DNA of 64,000 bases from Sphingobacterium sp. SYP-B4668 (GTDB lineage: Bacteria; Bacteroidota; Bacteroidia; Sphingobacteriales; Sphingobacteriaceae), in assembly GCF_027627455.1 (NCBI RefSeq), contig NZ_CP115483.1:248001-312000 (forward strand), written 5' to 3'. A program made the translations under genes and the position numbers. This document shows, one piece after another, positions 27,234 to 35,081 of this stretch (position 1 is its first letter; every line of letters starts with the position of its first letter). The notes below the pieces were generated by a model, which was not told the DNA's origin, did no database searches, and saw only the letters and a program-made list of their open reading frames with translations.

Positions 27234-28166
27234 ATGCGAATAGATTTAAAAAAGTGGTTTTTAATACCCTGTATTTTTGGTTATCTAATTGGAGTCGACA
27301 TGGAGTATGTACATGCAAAGAAGCAAAGCAACCCTTATCTTAAAACATTGAATTTAGTATTGGAACAACAAGAAAAGTGGGTCAAAGTACATGCCGCTGA
27401 GTTTTTACTTTGGAGCGGAGCGGATACCACCTTGGTTGCACAGACTTACCGATTGGAGGAAAAACAACATGCAGGTCTGAGCCCCTATCGTATCGGCATT
27501 TGGAGAGTGCTCTATCAAGCTTCGACCACTCCGTCGGATAAGAAAATGTATTTAGACAAGATTATGACCGCTTTCCGAGAAGGTCCCGATCATTTACATG
27601 CATTGGAAACTTTGGCAAAATTAAAAATCCCCATTACCAATTCAATAACCGCACATGGAGCCGAAGTGTTAAAAGACCAAGAGGTTACACCTATGTATCT
27701 TTATGGGTTATGGAATATGTATTACGATGAGGGTATTTCAAAGGATGTAATCGTGGACAAACTGCTGACCGTCTTAATAGATCCAACGTTATCGAGTAAT
27801 CTGAGAATTGTAGCTTGTTATATCTTGCGCTACCTGCCGTTGACAACAGCCATCAAGGACACGTTGATCGTGTTACCTTATCAAGAATGGGGGGAGGACG
27901 TGCAATTACAGTTTCTATGTACCTTACTGACTTTAGGAGTCGATGAGCAGCAGGTACGCGATAAGGTGGTCAGAGATTTGTTGTTTTTTGATACAAAGCC
28001 TGACGCTTTGCCTACCATAATGTTGGGACTGAGCAACATCAAAGAGGATTGGATTTGGAACAAGATGGAGACATTTTACAAACAGCTCTCGGATATCCAA
28101 TCGCCTCATTATAATCCCGATTTTTTGGCTACAGGCGCATATGCGATGTTGAAATTTATCAATTGA
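27234..28166 (+). CDS. Secreted alpha-helical repeat (HEAT-like) protein of unknown function
   Basis: This 310-residue protein has a hydrophobic N-terminal segment ('WFLIPCIFGYLIGV') that is probably a signal peptide. The remainder is predicted from its pattern to be helical hairpins ('KVHAAEFLLWSGADTTLVAQ', 'DHLHALETLAKLKI', 'NLRIVACYILRYLPL', 'DVQLQFLCTLLTLGV'), as in HEAT or armadillo-type repeats. I recognise no catalytic motif. It is the last gene of the pair-2 operon and starts one base after the GH43 gene, so it is expressed with the glycan-degrading enzymes and is probably periplasmic. It could be a scaffold or an interaction partner of the propeller enzymes. The function is unknown. 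Confidence 0.7.
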   Translation: MRIDLKKWFLIPCIFGYLIGVDMEYVHAKKQSNPYLKTLNLVLEQQEKWVKVHAAEFLLWSGADTTLVAQTYRLEEKQHAGLSPYRIGIWRVLYQASTTPSDKKMYLDKIMTAFREGPDHLHALETLAKLKIPITNSITAHGAEVLKDQEVTPMYLYGLWNMYYDEGISKDVIVDKLLTVLIDPTLSSNLRIVACYILRYLPLTTAIKDTLIVLPYQEWGEDVQLQFLCTLLTLGVDEQQVRDKVVRDLLFFDTKPDALPTIMLGLSNIKEDWIWNKMETFYKQLSDIQSPHYNPDFLATGAYAMLKFIN

Positions 28167-28308
28167 AGCCTTAGTCCCACCATCTAATAATATCCAGATG
28201 TACCGTGCATGTTTAGAAACTCATTCTTTTTATACTAGTAAATCTTAGATATGATTAGTCGTTCTGCTTTTAGTGGAGACACTAACAGATCAAAAAAATA
28301 GTTAGAGA

Positions 28309-28373
28309 TGAAAAATATGCGCACAAAGCAGCATATTTTAATAGGTCTTGCTGAAACCTAAATCTTAAATTTG
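28309..28373 (+). promoter_or_regulatory. Promoter E of the araC-linked regulon, upstream of the MFS operon
   Basis: The box TGAAAAATATGCGC (28309-28322) is a weaker match, sharing the first nine bases with promoter A. ATTTTAATAGG (28335-28345) follows and ends like promoter A (ATAGG). The -7 element TAAATTTG (28366-28373) lies exactly 57 bp from the box start. The box overlaps a perfect inverted repeat, AAAATATGC-N10-GCATATTTT (28312-28339). Predicted transcription start is near 28380. Confidence 0.55.
28312..28339. repeat. Perfect 9-bp inverted repeat inside promoter E
   Basis: AAAATATGC (28312-28320) and GCATATTTT (28331-28339) are separated by 10 bases, so the arm centres are 19 bp apart, close to two helical turns. 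That fits a dimeric DNA-binding protein. It is unique to this promoter among the four and could be a site for a second, substrate-specific repressor. Confidence 0.45.
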
Positions 28374-28420
28374 GGCAGATTGTAATACCATAACGATAAA
28401 CCTATTATAGCAGTAGACAG

Positions 28421-29659
28421 ATGAAGATGAATAAGAAATCGTATTATCCCTGGTTGTTGGTGGCAATGCTTTGTGTTGTAGGGTGTCTGAATTATTTGGA
28501 TCGTATGATGATTACGACTATGCGTTCAAGTATCATCGAAGAGATTCCGATGTCTGACGCACAGTTTGGCTTATTGACGTCTGTTTTCTTATGGGTATAT
28601 GGACTAGCTAGTCCTATAGCCGGATATTTGGCCGACAAGTTCAATAGGAGTAAGGTCATCATTGGCAGCCTCTTTATTTGGTCTCTGGTCACCTGGCTTA
28701 CATCTTTGGCCCATAATTTTGAGGGTTTACTATTTGCGCGTGCCCTCATGGGCTTGAGCGAAGCATGCTATATACCCGCCGCCTTAGCGTTGATTGTCGA
28801 CTATCATCCTGGAAATTCCAAGTCCACTGCCACAGGCTTGCATATTGGAGGCGTGTATGTTGGACAGAGTTTGGGATTCATAGGCGGTTGGATTGCGGAG
28901 ACTCACGGTTGGCATTATGCTTTTCATATTTTTGGAGCTATTGGCGTTATTTATGCGCTGTTTTTGATGTTTTTTTTAAAAGACAAACCTACGTCCTTGA
29001 ACCATGTCGATACGGACTATTCCCAAGCACAGGAGGATATCGGATTTCTACAGGCTTTCAAAAAGCTGTTTGGAAATAGGTCTTTTAATCTGGTCTTGAT
29101 GATTTGGGGGCTAGCAGGAGCAGTCAGTTGGATGATAAACGGTTGGTTGCCTACCTATTATAAAGAAAAATTTAATTTGTCCCAGACAGAAGCAGGTGTA
29201 TATTCTACTGTGTATTTCTTTACTGCCATGCTCCTCGGTGTAGTGTTGGGCGGTGCTATGGCTGATTGGTGGGCCAAATCCAATCGAAATGCCCGCATTC
29301 TATTACCAGCAATAGGATTTTTAATTGCTGTCCCAGGCGTATTTTTGGCCAGTTACACCGATTTTTTGATGATTACGGTCATTGGTTTTGTTATCTACGC
29401 CTTTACCCGTCCTTTTATTGATGCCAATATGATGCCCATTTTGGCCATGACTATTGATCAACGATATTTGGCCACAGGATATGGAATTTTGAATTTTTGT
29501 AGCTGCATCATCGGAGGCATAGGAATATATGTTGCAGGAGTCCTCCGTGATGCTGACGTCAATTTGAGTTCAGTGTTCCGGGTCGCAGCCCTTACGATGG
29601 TAATCTGTGCACTGTTGCTTTTTTATTTAACCCCTAAGCCTAAAAGAATCAAAATATGA
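28421..29659 (+). CDS. MFS transporter (ACS / sugar-acid permease-like)
   Basis: This 412-residue protein has about 12 hydrophobic segments. 'CLNYLDRMMITTMR' in helix 1 and 'GYLADKFNRSKVIIG' (loop 2-3) are hallmarks of the major facilitator superfamily, close to the anion:cation symporter and related organic-acid permeases ('NYxDR' motif). Substrates of these permeases include hexuronates, galactonate and other sugar acids, which fits the downstream aldolase and dehydrogenases. It sits in the inner membrane and would bring the monosaccharide or acid released by the periplasmic enzymes into the cytoplasm. It is the first gene of the third operon of the regulon, and its stop overlaps the aldolase start (ATGA). 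Confidence 0.92.
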   Translation: MKMNKKSYYPWLLVAMLCVVGCLNYLDRMMITTMRSSIIEEIPMSDAQFGLLTSVFLWVYGLASPIAGYLADKFNRSKVIIGSLFIWSLVTWLTSLAHNFEGLLFARALMGLSEACYIPAALALIVDYHPGNSKSTATGLHIGGVYVGQSLGFIGGWIAETHGWHYAFHIFGAIGVIYALFLMFFLKDKPTSLNHVDTDYSQAQEDIGFLQAFKKLFGNRSFNLVLMIWGLAGAVSWMINGWLPTYYKEKFNLSQTEAGVYSTVYFFTAMLLGVVLGGAMADWWAKSNRNARILLPAIGFLIAVPGVFLASYTDFLMITVIGFVIYAFTRPFIDANMMPILAMTIDQRYLATGYGILNFCSCIIGGIGIYVAGVLRDADVNLSSVFRVAALTMVICALLLFYLTPKPKRIKI

Positions 29660-30462
29660 TGCGCAAAAGTAAAGTACTTGCAAAGCTGCGGAATGGTCTA
29701 CACCCCAGCTGTTTTAAAGTGAATTTAAAAGACCCTCAAGTAGCCGAGTTGGCTGCACTTTGTGGTTTCGATTGCATATGGGTGGACCAAGAACACATCG
29801 GTCAAGATTGGTCGACTTTAGCAGGTCATGTATGGGCCACTAAGAGTCAAGACGTCGATTTGATGGTGCGTGTAGCAAGAGGGAGTTATAGTGACTACAT
29901 AAGGGCGTTGGAGCTAGATGCAACGGGTATTTTGGTTCCACATATCATGAGTTTGCAAGATGCCAAAGATGTAGTCCACATGACCCGTTTTCACCCTATT
30001 GGAAGAAGGCCTATCGACGGAGGGAATGCCGATGGTGCTTACACAATGACTGACTTTGAGCATTATTTAGAGACTGCAAATAGAGAAAGGTTTGTGGTTT
30101 TGCAGATCGAAGATCCCGAGCCCTTGGTTGAATTGGATGCGATTGCCCAACTAGAGGGCTATGATATGTTGTTCTTTGGTCCCGGAGATTTCAGTCAGGG
30201 TATCGGTGCCCCGGGACAGTGGGACCATCCTCTGCTTCTAGAGACGAGAGCGCGTGTCGCTCAAGTAGCCAATGCACATGGCAAATTTGCTGCTACCGTA
30301 GGCGCTAAGGAAAATCTGGAAGAGCTTTTTGATATGGGCTATCATTTTGTGAGTGTGGGAGCAGATGTCATTGGAATCAAGAACTATTGCAAGGACATTT
30401 TAGAGGCATTTGGAGCTAAAGATCATCTAGGAGGTGCATCTTATTTGGAGCAACAAAAGTAG
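29656..30462 (+). CDS. HpcH/HpaI family class II aldolase
   Basis: This 268-residue cytoplasmic enzyme has 'WVDQEHI' with His47, 'LMVRVARG' with Arg72, 'VLQIEDPE' with metal-binding Glu152 and 'FFGPGDFSQG' with metal-binding Asp178. These match the catalytic His, Arg and divalent-metal site of HpaI, 2-keto-3-deoxy-L-rhamnonate aldolase and 2-dehydro-3-deoxyglucarate aldolase. Such enzymes split a 2-keto-3-deoxy sugar acid into pyruvate and an aldehyde. The context (sugar-acid-type permease upstream, two SDRs, an AKR and a Gfo/Idh enzyme downstream) points to a non-phosphorylative route ending in pyruvate. The start overlaps the MFS stop by four bases. Confidence 0.9.
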   Translation: MMRKSKVLAKLRNGLHPSCFKVNLKDPQVAELAALCGFDCIWVDQEHIGQDWSTLAGHVWATKSQDVDLMVRVARGSYSDYIRALELDATGILVPHIMSLQDAKDVVHMTRFHPIGRRPIDGGNADGAYTMTDFEHYLETANRERFVVLQIEDPEPLVELDAIAQLEGYDMLFFGPGDFSQGIGAPGQWDHPLLLETRARVAQVANAHGKFAATVGAKENLEELFDMGYHFVSVGADVIGIKNYCKDILEAFGAKDHLGGASYLEQQK

Positions 30463-30535
30463 ACGAAAAAGAGAATACATCCCGCTATTCCAAAACATCG
30501 ATGACGGGCATGTAAATGAAAAATAATTTATAAGG

Positions 30536-31489
30536 ATGAAACATCGTTTATTAGGACGTACAGGACTTCGTGTATCCGAGGTAGCCTTCGGAGGTGTAGA
30601 GATTGGTATGCCGTATGGCATTGGTACCGCGGGTAAGACAGAGATGCCTGAAGAGTCTGCTGCCATTGATTTGTTGCACGAGGCTGTTAAGCAGGAAGTT
30701 AATTTCTTTGATACCGCGAGATTATATGGGGATAGCGAACGATTAATGGGAGTAGCATTTGAGGAGATACGTTCTGAGATTGTATTAGCCACCAAATGTA
30801 TCCATTTTAGAAATTCTCTTGGAAATATTCCGTGTTACGATGAACTCAAGACTATTGTCCATCAGTCATTGGAACAAAGCCTGACCAGCTTACGCACAGA
30901 TTATATCGACGTCTTTATGGTACACTACGCCGACTTGGATATCCTCAACAACCATGATGTTGCCCGCATATTTTTAGACTTGAAAAATCAGGGACGTGTA
31001 CGTAACATTGGTGTGTCGGTTTACCGTGCAGAGGAGTCACTTCTGGCCGTTGAATCAGGCATATGGGACGTTGTCCAACTCCCCTTCAACTTAATGGACC
31101 AATCGCATGCGATTTGTTTCGATCAAGCAAAAGAAAAAGGAATAGCCATCATCGTCCGTTCGGTACTGATGCGTGGTTTATTGACCGATCGAATATTTCC
31201 AATGGATTCAGCGCTTCAATCGGTCGCCAATCATATCGCTATGCTAAGGGATATTGCAGGTCATCATTTTGACAGCTTTGCAGCTTACGCAACTAAGTTT
31301 GCCCTTCGGTATGAACAGGTTTCAAGTGTCCTAGTAGGAATAGATAAAGAAGAGTTTTTATTAGCGGCTATAGCAAATGTCAGCGGACAAGGGCTCAACG
31401 ACCAAATTTTTGCAGACTCCAAGAAACTGGCCTATCCATCACCGGAGTGCCTGAATTTGGCTGAATGGGACAAAAAAGGATGGTTATGA
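30536..31489 (+). CDS. Aldo/keto reductase
   Basis: This 317-residue cytoplasmic NAD(P)-dependent oxidoreductase has the complete AKR tetrad: Asp59 and Tyr64 ('FFDTARLYG'), Lys87 ('LATK') and His130 ('FMVHY'). 'GRVRNIGVS' is a further family block. The length and N-terminus ('RLLGRTGLRVSEVAFG') are like those of AKRs that act as aldose or L-fucose/galactose 1-dehydrogenases in non-phosphorylative sugar pathways. It lies 73 bases after the aldolase and its stop overlaps the Gfo/Idh start (ATGA). Oxidation of a free aldose to a lactone, or reduction of the aldehyde released by the aldolase, are the two likely roles. Confidence 0.9.
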   Translation: MKHRLLGRTGLRVSEVAFGGVEIGMPYGIGTAGKTEMPEESAAIDLLHEAVKQEVNFFDTARLYGDSERLMGVAFEEIRSEIVLATKCIHFRNSLGNIPCYDELKTIVHQSLEQSLTSLRTDYIDVFMVHYADLDILNNHDVARIFLDLKNQGRVRNIGVSVYRAEESLLAVESGIWDVVQLPFNLMDQSHAICFDQAKEKGIAIIVRSVLMRGLLTDRIFPMDSALQSVANHIAMLRDIAGHHFDSFAAYATKFALRYEQVSSVLVGIDKEEFLLAAIANVSGQGLNDQIFADSKKLAYPSPECLNLAEWDKKGWL

Positions 31490-32415
31490 CAAGAATCGGT
31501 ATTATTGGTATGAGTGAGGGGAATGCCCATCCCTATTCTTGGTCGTCGATTATCAACGGAGCTTTTGATGGTGAGATTATCGTGCATGCAGGGTATCCGG
31601 CGGTGGCATCTTATCTTCAAGCGAATAAAGATACATTGGGTATTGATGATGCGAAGGTCACGCACGTGTGGTGTCAGGAGAGTTCGATGGCTGAGCGGAT
31701 AGCCAAGTCTTCGAAAATAGACAATGTCGTTCTTCAACTGGCAGATATGGTAGGGCAAGTGGATGCTGTTATCTTGGCTAGGGATGACCCTGAAAATCAT
31801 GTTGAGATGGCAAAGCCATTTATACAAGCGGGGATTCCGATATTTATAGACAAGCCATTGGCCTATTCCCAAGAAGACCTTGATTGGTTTAAGAATCAGG
31901 TCAAGCAGGGCCACTTTATTATGTCATGTTCGTCCATGCGCTATGCAAATGAATGTCGTGCATTGAAGCAAGAGCTGGCAACTTTGGGCGTAATAGAATT
32001 AGTTACCGCAGTGGGGAAAAAAGATTGGAAGAAGTATGGAATCCATCTTTTGGAAGCAATCTTCAATGTGTTAGATGATCCCCTTCCTCAACATGTACAG
32101 CATGTTGGGGGGCCAGATAAAGAGATTGTGTTGGTCAGGTTGGAAAGTGGTACTGATATTACTCTACATCTTTACAACCATATCGCTGGCACCTTCCAAG
32201 TTTCATTTTTTGGGCAACAAGGTTGGAAGTTGATTGATATCAAAAATTCATACGCAATGTTTCGGGACAATATCATTGAATTTGTACGTTCGGTCAAGGA
32301 AGGGAAGTCCCGATTGGATTTTAATAAAACTTATCGCCTCATGCAAGTCATTATAAATGCAAAGGATAGTTACCTGCAGGGCGGCATACCTATTTTCTAT
32401 AAAGATGAATGTTAA
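31486..32415 (+). CDS. Gfo/Idh/MocA-like oxidoreductase
   Basis: This 309-residue protein begins 'MTRIGIIGMSEGNAHPYSW', where the usual G-x-G-x-x-G is modified to G-M-S-E-G-N. 'AVILARDDPENH', 'GIPIFIDKPLAYS' (the conserved E/D-K-P-x-A with its Lys) and a following beta-sheet domain place it in the Gfo/Idh/MocA family. It is shorter than most members, and the second domain is reduced. Members oxidise or reduce a hydroxyl of a sugar or sugar acid using NAD(P). It is coupled to the AKR gene upstream by a 4-base overlap and to the SDR downstream by 11 bases. The ATG at 31486 is chosen because it begins the Rossmann strand. Confidence 0.82.
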   Translation: MTRIGIIGMSEGNAHPYSWSSIINGAFDGEIIVHAGYPAVASYLQANKDTLGIDDAKVTHVWCQESSMAERIAKSSKIDNVVLQLADMVGQVDAVILARDDPENHVEMAKPFIQAGIPIFIDKPLAYSQEDLDWFKNQVKQGHFIMSCSSMRYANECRALKQELATLGVIELVTAVGKKDWKKYGIHLLEAIFNVLDDPLPQHVQHVGGPDKEIVLVRLESGTDITLHLYNHIAGTFQVSFFGQQGWKLIDIKNSYAMFRDNIIEFVRSVKEGKSRLDFNKTYRLMQVIINAKDSYLQGGIPIFYKDEC

Positions 32416-33181
32416 GGAATTATTTAGCTTAAAAGACAAAGTTGTGTTGGTTACAGGTGGATCTGGCAACTATGGAGGCTGCATTGTCGAAGCCCTCGCC
32501 GAGGCTGGCGCCACTGTGATTACTACCTCCCGTGATTTGAGGAGGGCTCAGACCACCGCCCAAACATTCCAAGAGCGAGGCCTAGATGTGGATGCCATGT
32601 GTGTAGATCAAGATAATATAGCGTCTATGCTTGCCTTAAAGGAGGAGATTGTCAATCGGTATGGTCATTTGCATGGTTTCGTTAACAATGCTGTTTCGAG
32701 GCCAGTCAAAGGTTATCGTGATACGATTGAACAATTCGATCGGTCTATGCTCTCCAATGCCACAGGGATGTTTTTTTTATTACGAGAATTGACGGACCTG
32801 ATTGTATTATCAGGTGGTGGTTCAGTAGTCAACATTGCATCCATGATGGGCATGAAAGGTCCCGATTTGAGCAACTATGAAGGTACAGATATGGGCGATT
32901 TACCACCCGATTATTTCTTCCACAATGCGGGCTTGATCAATCTATCGAGATACATGGTCAAAGTATTTGCAGGTAAAAACGTACGTTTTAACTGCATTAG
33001 CCCCGGGGGGCTGTATAACAATCAGCCCGCGCAATTCGTAACCAATTACTGTCGCAAGGTACCCTTGGGGCGAATGGCCAATAAAGATGATATCAAGGGC
33101 TTGGTGGTGTTGCTGTTGTCCAAAGCAGGTGAATATATCAATGGAGAGAATATTCTTTTGGACGGAGGTCTTAATGCTTAA
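32405..33181 (+). CDS. SDR-family protein with altered active-site Lys
   Basis: This 258-residue protein has the SDR fold: 'VVLVTGGSGNYGG' (13-25) for NAD(P), 'NNAVSRP' (95-101), 'VNIASMMG' with Ser146, and 'SPGGLYNNQP'. The catalytic segment 'PPDYFFHNAGLINL' has Tyr170 but Asn174 where the Y-x-x-x-K motif demands Lys. The glycine-rich motif is also unusual (N at the place of the second-to-last conserved Gly). Either activity is low or the protein uses another residue. It overlaps the Gfo/Idh gene by 11 bases; the ATG at 32405 fits the family start. Some relatives in nonulosonic-acid or uronate pathways have the same long 'LPPDYFFH' insertion but keep Lys, as far as I recall. Confidence 0.83.
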   Translation: MNVKELFSLKDKVVLVTGGSGNYGGCIVEALAEAGATVITTSRDLRRAQTTAQTFQERGLDVDAMCVDQDNIASMLALKEEIVNRYGHLHGFVNNAVSRPVKGYRDTIEQFDRSMLSNATGMFFLLRELTDLIVLSGGGSVVNIASMMGMKGPDLSNYEGTDMGDLPPDYFFHNAGLINLSRYMVKVFAGKNVRFNCISPGGLYNNQPAQFVTNYCRKVPLGRMANKDDIKGLVVLLLSKAGEYINGENILLDGGLNA

Positions 33182-33193
33182 AAGAAAGTGGAG

Positions 33194-33967
33194 ATGAAAG
33201 ATAGGGTAGCTATTGTCACTGGAGCTGCAAGCGGCATTGGACTGGAAGTCGCTAAGCGGTTAGCTTCTGTTGGAGCAGAGGTCTATCTCCTAGATCGCGA
33301 TGCACGACAGGTAAGCCTGCATGCCCAAATGCTCGTCGAGCAAGGATTCAGTGCTATAGGTATAGAATGTGATATCACCGATGAGTCTAGTCTCGAGCGG
33401 GTATTTCAAGAAATTGTGGTCGATACCGGACGAATTGATATTTTAATCAATAATGCAGGTAGGCAATTTGTCGCTGCAATTGACCAATTCCCTTCGCATG
33501 AGTTTGAGTCTATGATTAAGTTGATGTTGGTGGCTCCGTTTTTTGCTATTAAGCACGTGTTTCCGGTTATGAAGCAAAGAGGATATGGTCGGATTGTCAA
33601 TATGGCTTCTGTTAATGGAGTGATTGGTTTCGCAGGAAAAGCAGCTTACAATAGTGCAAAGCATGGTGTTATAGGTCTTACAAAAGTAGCTGCATTGGAA
33701 GGTGCTGCCTACGGAATTACTGTCAATGCAGTATGCCCAGGTTATGTAGACACGCCGTTACTGCGAAATCAGTTGGCTGATCTTGGACGTGCGCACAAGG
33801 TAGCAGTGGATCGCGTGTTAGAAGATATCCTACTACCCCTTATTCCACAACGTAGACTGTTGGATGTTAGCGAGGTTGCCGATTATACCCTCTATCTATT
33901 GGGCGAACAAGCGAAAGGTATTACCGGACAATCAGTCATCATCGATGGTGGCTATACTGTTCAGTAG
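33194..33967 (+). CDS. SDR-family dehydrogenase, 3-hydroxybutyrate dehydrogenase-like
   Basis: This 257-residue enzyme has an intact SDR active site: 'IVTGAASGIG' (7-16), 'NNAGRQ' (86-91), Ser139 and 'YNSAK' with Tyr152 and Lys156. The region 'CPGYVDTPLLRNQLADL' and the end 'DGGYTVQ' resemble D-3-hydroxybutyrate dehydrogenases and the related sugar-lactone/ketone SDRs. In this operon it probably oxidises a hydroxyl of the sugar acid rather than hydroxybutyrate. A GTG six bases upstream is a possible alternative start; ATG at 33194 fits the family. It is the last gene of the MFS operon and is convergent with the araC gene, 46 bases away. Confidence 0.9.
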   Translation: MKDRVAIVTGAASGIGLEVAKRLASVGAEVYLLDRDARQVSLHAQMLVEQGFSAIGIECDITDESSLERVFQEIVVDTGRIDILINNAGRQFVAAIDQFPSHEFESMIKLMLVAPFFAIKHVFPVMKQRGYGRIVNMASVNGVIGFAGKAAYNSAKHGVIGLTKVAALEGAAYGITVNAVCPGYVDTPLLRNQLADLGRAHKVAVDRVLEDILLPLIPQRRLLDVSEVADYTLYLLGEQAKGITGQSVIIDGGYTVQ

Positions 33968-34013
33968 TTGACCCTGCATGATTTGCTACGTTATCCATCC
34001 AAGTAGTATTCTT

Positions 34014-34880
34014 TTAATTAACGACCACTACCCGTTTGAATTCTGAAGGCGACATGCCCTTTATTTTCTTAAACTGTCTGTTGAAATTGGCAATACTATT
34101 GAATCCGCAGATGTAAGCTGCTTCCAGAATGGATTTGTCCTTATCCGATATGAGCTTGCAAAAATGCCCAATACGGATTTGGGTCACATATTCTACAAAT
34201 GTCATCCTATATTGTTCTTTAAAGAAATTGCAAAATGTCGTTGTCGCCATATTGGCTTCATCGGCCACTTCCCTTAATGTAATCTGTTTGTGAAAATTCC
34301 GTAGGATATAGTCATTAATCTTACTGTGCCTGCTGGTTTCTTTAATATTATGGGAAGCAAAATTAGGACTCGCTAAGAGCGTGAAATCTTTGAGGGAACA
34401 GACGATATCAAATATTTCAAAAATAGAAGCGAGTCGTTTTAGACCACTCTCATCTATCATTTTACTCATTATTTCAGCGATTTTATACTTTTCTTTACTG
34501 TGGATATAAATGCCGCGCGAGGAGAGAGTCAAGATTTCAATCAATGCCGAAAACTCAGGAATGTTTAAAATATCTTGACCGATAAAATTGGATGAGAAAT
34601 GGATTACCGTCGCATCTGCAGCTTCTTGGACCGGATTTTTTAAGAACGTATTGTCATTCACCCATACATGTGGCAGGTCTGGTCCCATGAGTACCAGATC
34701 ATTCTCCCCAAAATGTCCAATATGATCCCCTACCATTCGCTTTCCTGTACTTTTGTGGACGAGAACCAGCTCGTATTCTGGATGATAGTGCCAAGGGCAT
34801 GGAAAGTGACTGCCTTTTTCATTAAATACGATAAAAGATTTATCAAATTCCTTGGGGAGCCTATATTCGATTGCTTTCAT
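34014..34880 (-). CDS. AraC-family transcriptional regulator
   Basis: This 288-residue protein has an N-terminal cupin ligand-binding domain ('PCPWHYHPEYELVLV', 'VLMGPDLPHVW') and a C-terminal double helix-turn-helix: 'LREVADEANMATTTFCNFF' is the first and 'SILEAAYICGFNSIANFNRQ' the second, followed by 'GMSPSEFKR'. This architecture is that of sugar-responsive one-component activators. It ends 46 bases from the MFS operon, and the four upstream operons carry a shared box 57 bp before their -7 element. A fifth copy lies in front of this gene at 34953, which suggests autoregulation. I therefore take it as the activator of the 0.9-34 kb system. The inducer is unknown, probably an intracellular sugar. 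Confidence 0.92.
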   Translation of the reverse strand: MKAIEYRLPKEFDKSFIVFNEKGSHFPCPWHYHPEYELVLVHKSTGKRMVGDHIGHFGENDLVLMGPDLPHVWVNDNTFLKNPVQEAADATVIHFSSNFIGQDILNIPEFSALIEILTLSSRGIYIHSKEKYKIAEIMSKMIDESGLKRLASIFEIFDIVCSLKDFTLLASPNFASHNIKETSRHSKINDYILRNFHKQITLREVADEANMATTTFCNFFKEQYRMTFVEYVTQIRIGHFCKLISDKDKSILEAAYICGFNSIANFNRQFKKIKGMSPSEFKRVVVVN

Positions 34881-34952
34881 TACAGTTGTAGTGGTTAGGT
34901 ATCCTAAATTTATATAAAAAAAGTATAGGACCCGTAATATAGGCTATATTTT

Positions 34953-34966
34953 TGAAAAATAGTATC
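34953..34966 (+). promoter_or_regulatory. Fifth copy of the regulon box, in front of araC
   Basis: TGAAAAATAGTATC is identical to the box of promoter A. It lies 73 bp upstream of the araC start but in the opposite orientation, and no TAnnTTTG occurs 57 bp downstream on the plus strand. It is therefore more likely an autoregulatory operator than an activating site. Confidence 0.5.
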
Positions 34967-35081
34967 AGTTTTGTGTACGATGTGGAAAGGTGTATCGAAT
35001 AGGACCGCGGTCCTACACATTGGTTCTGCTTCCTAGCAGTTAGACGCTCTTTCAAATGTCAACTGAATAACTCGCCTTTTG

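Noticed and set aside
30513..30530. TGAAAAATAATTTA before the aldo/keto reductase gene
   Set aside because: A -7 element at the regulon distance would lie inside the coding region, and none is there. The gene is probably transcribed from the MFS promoter.
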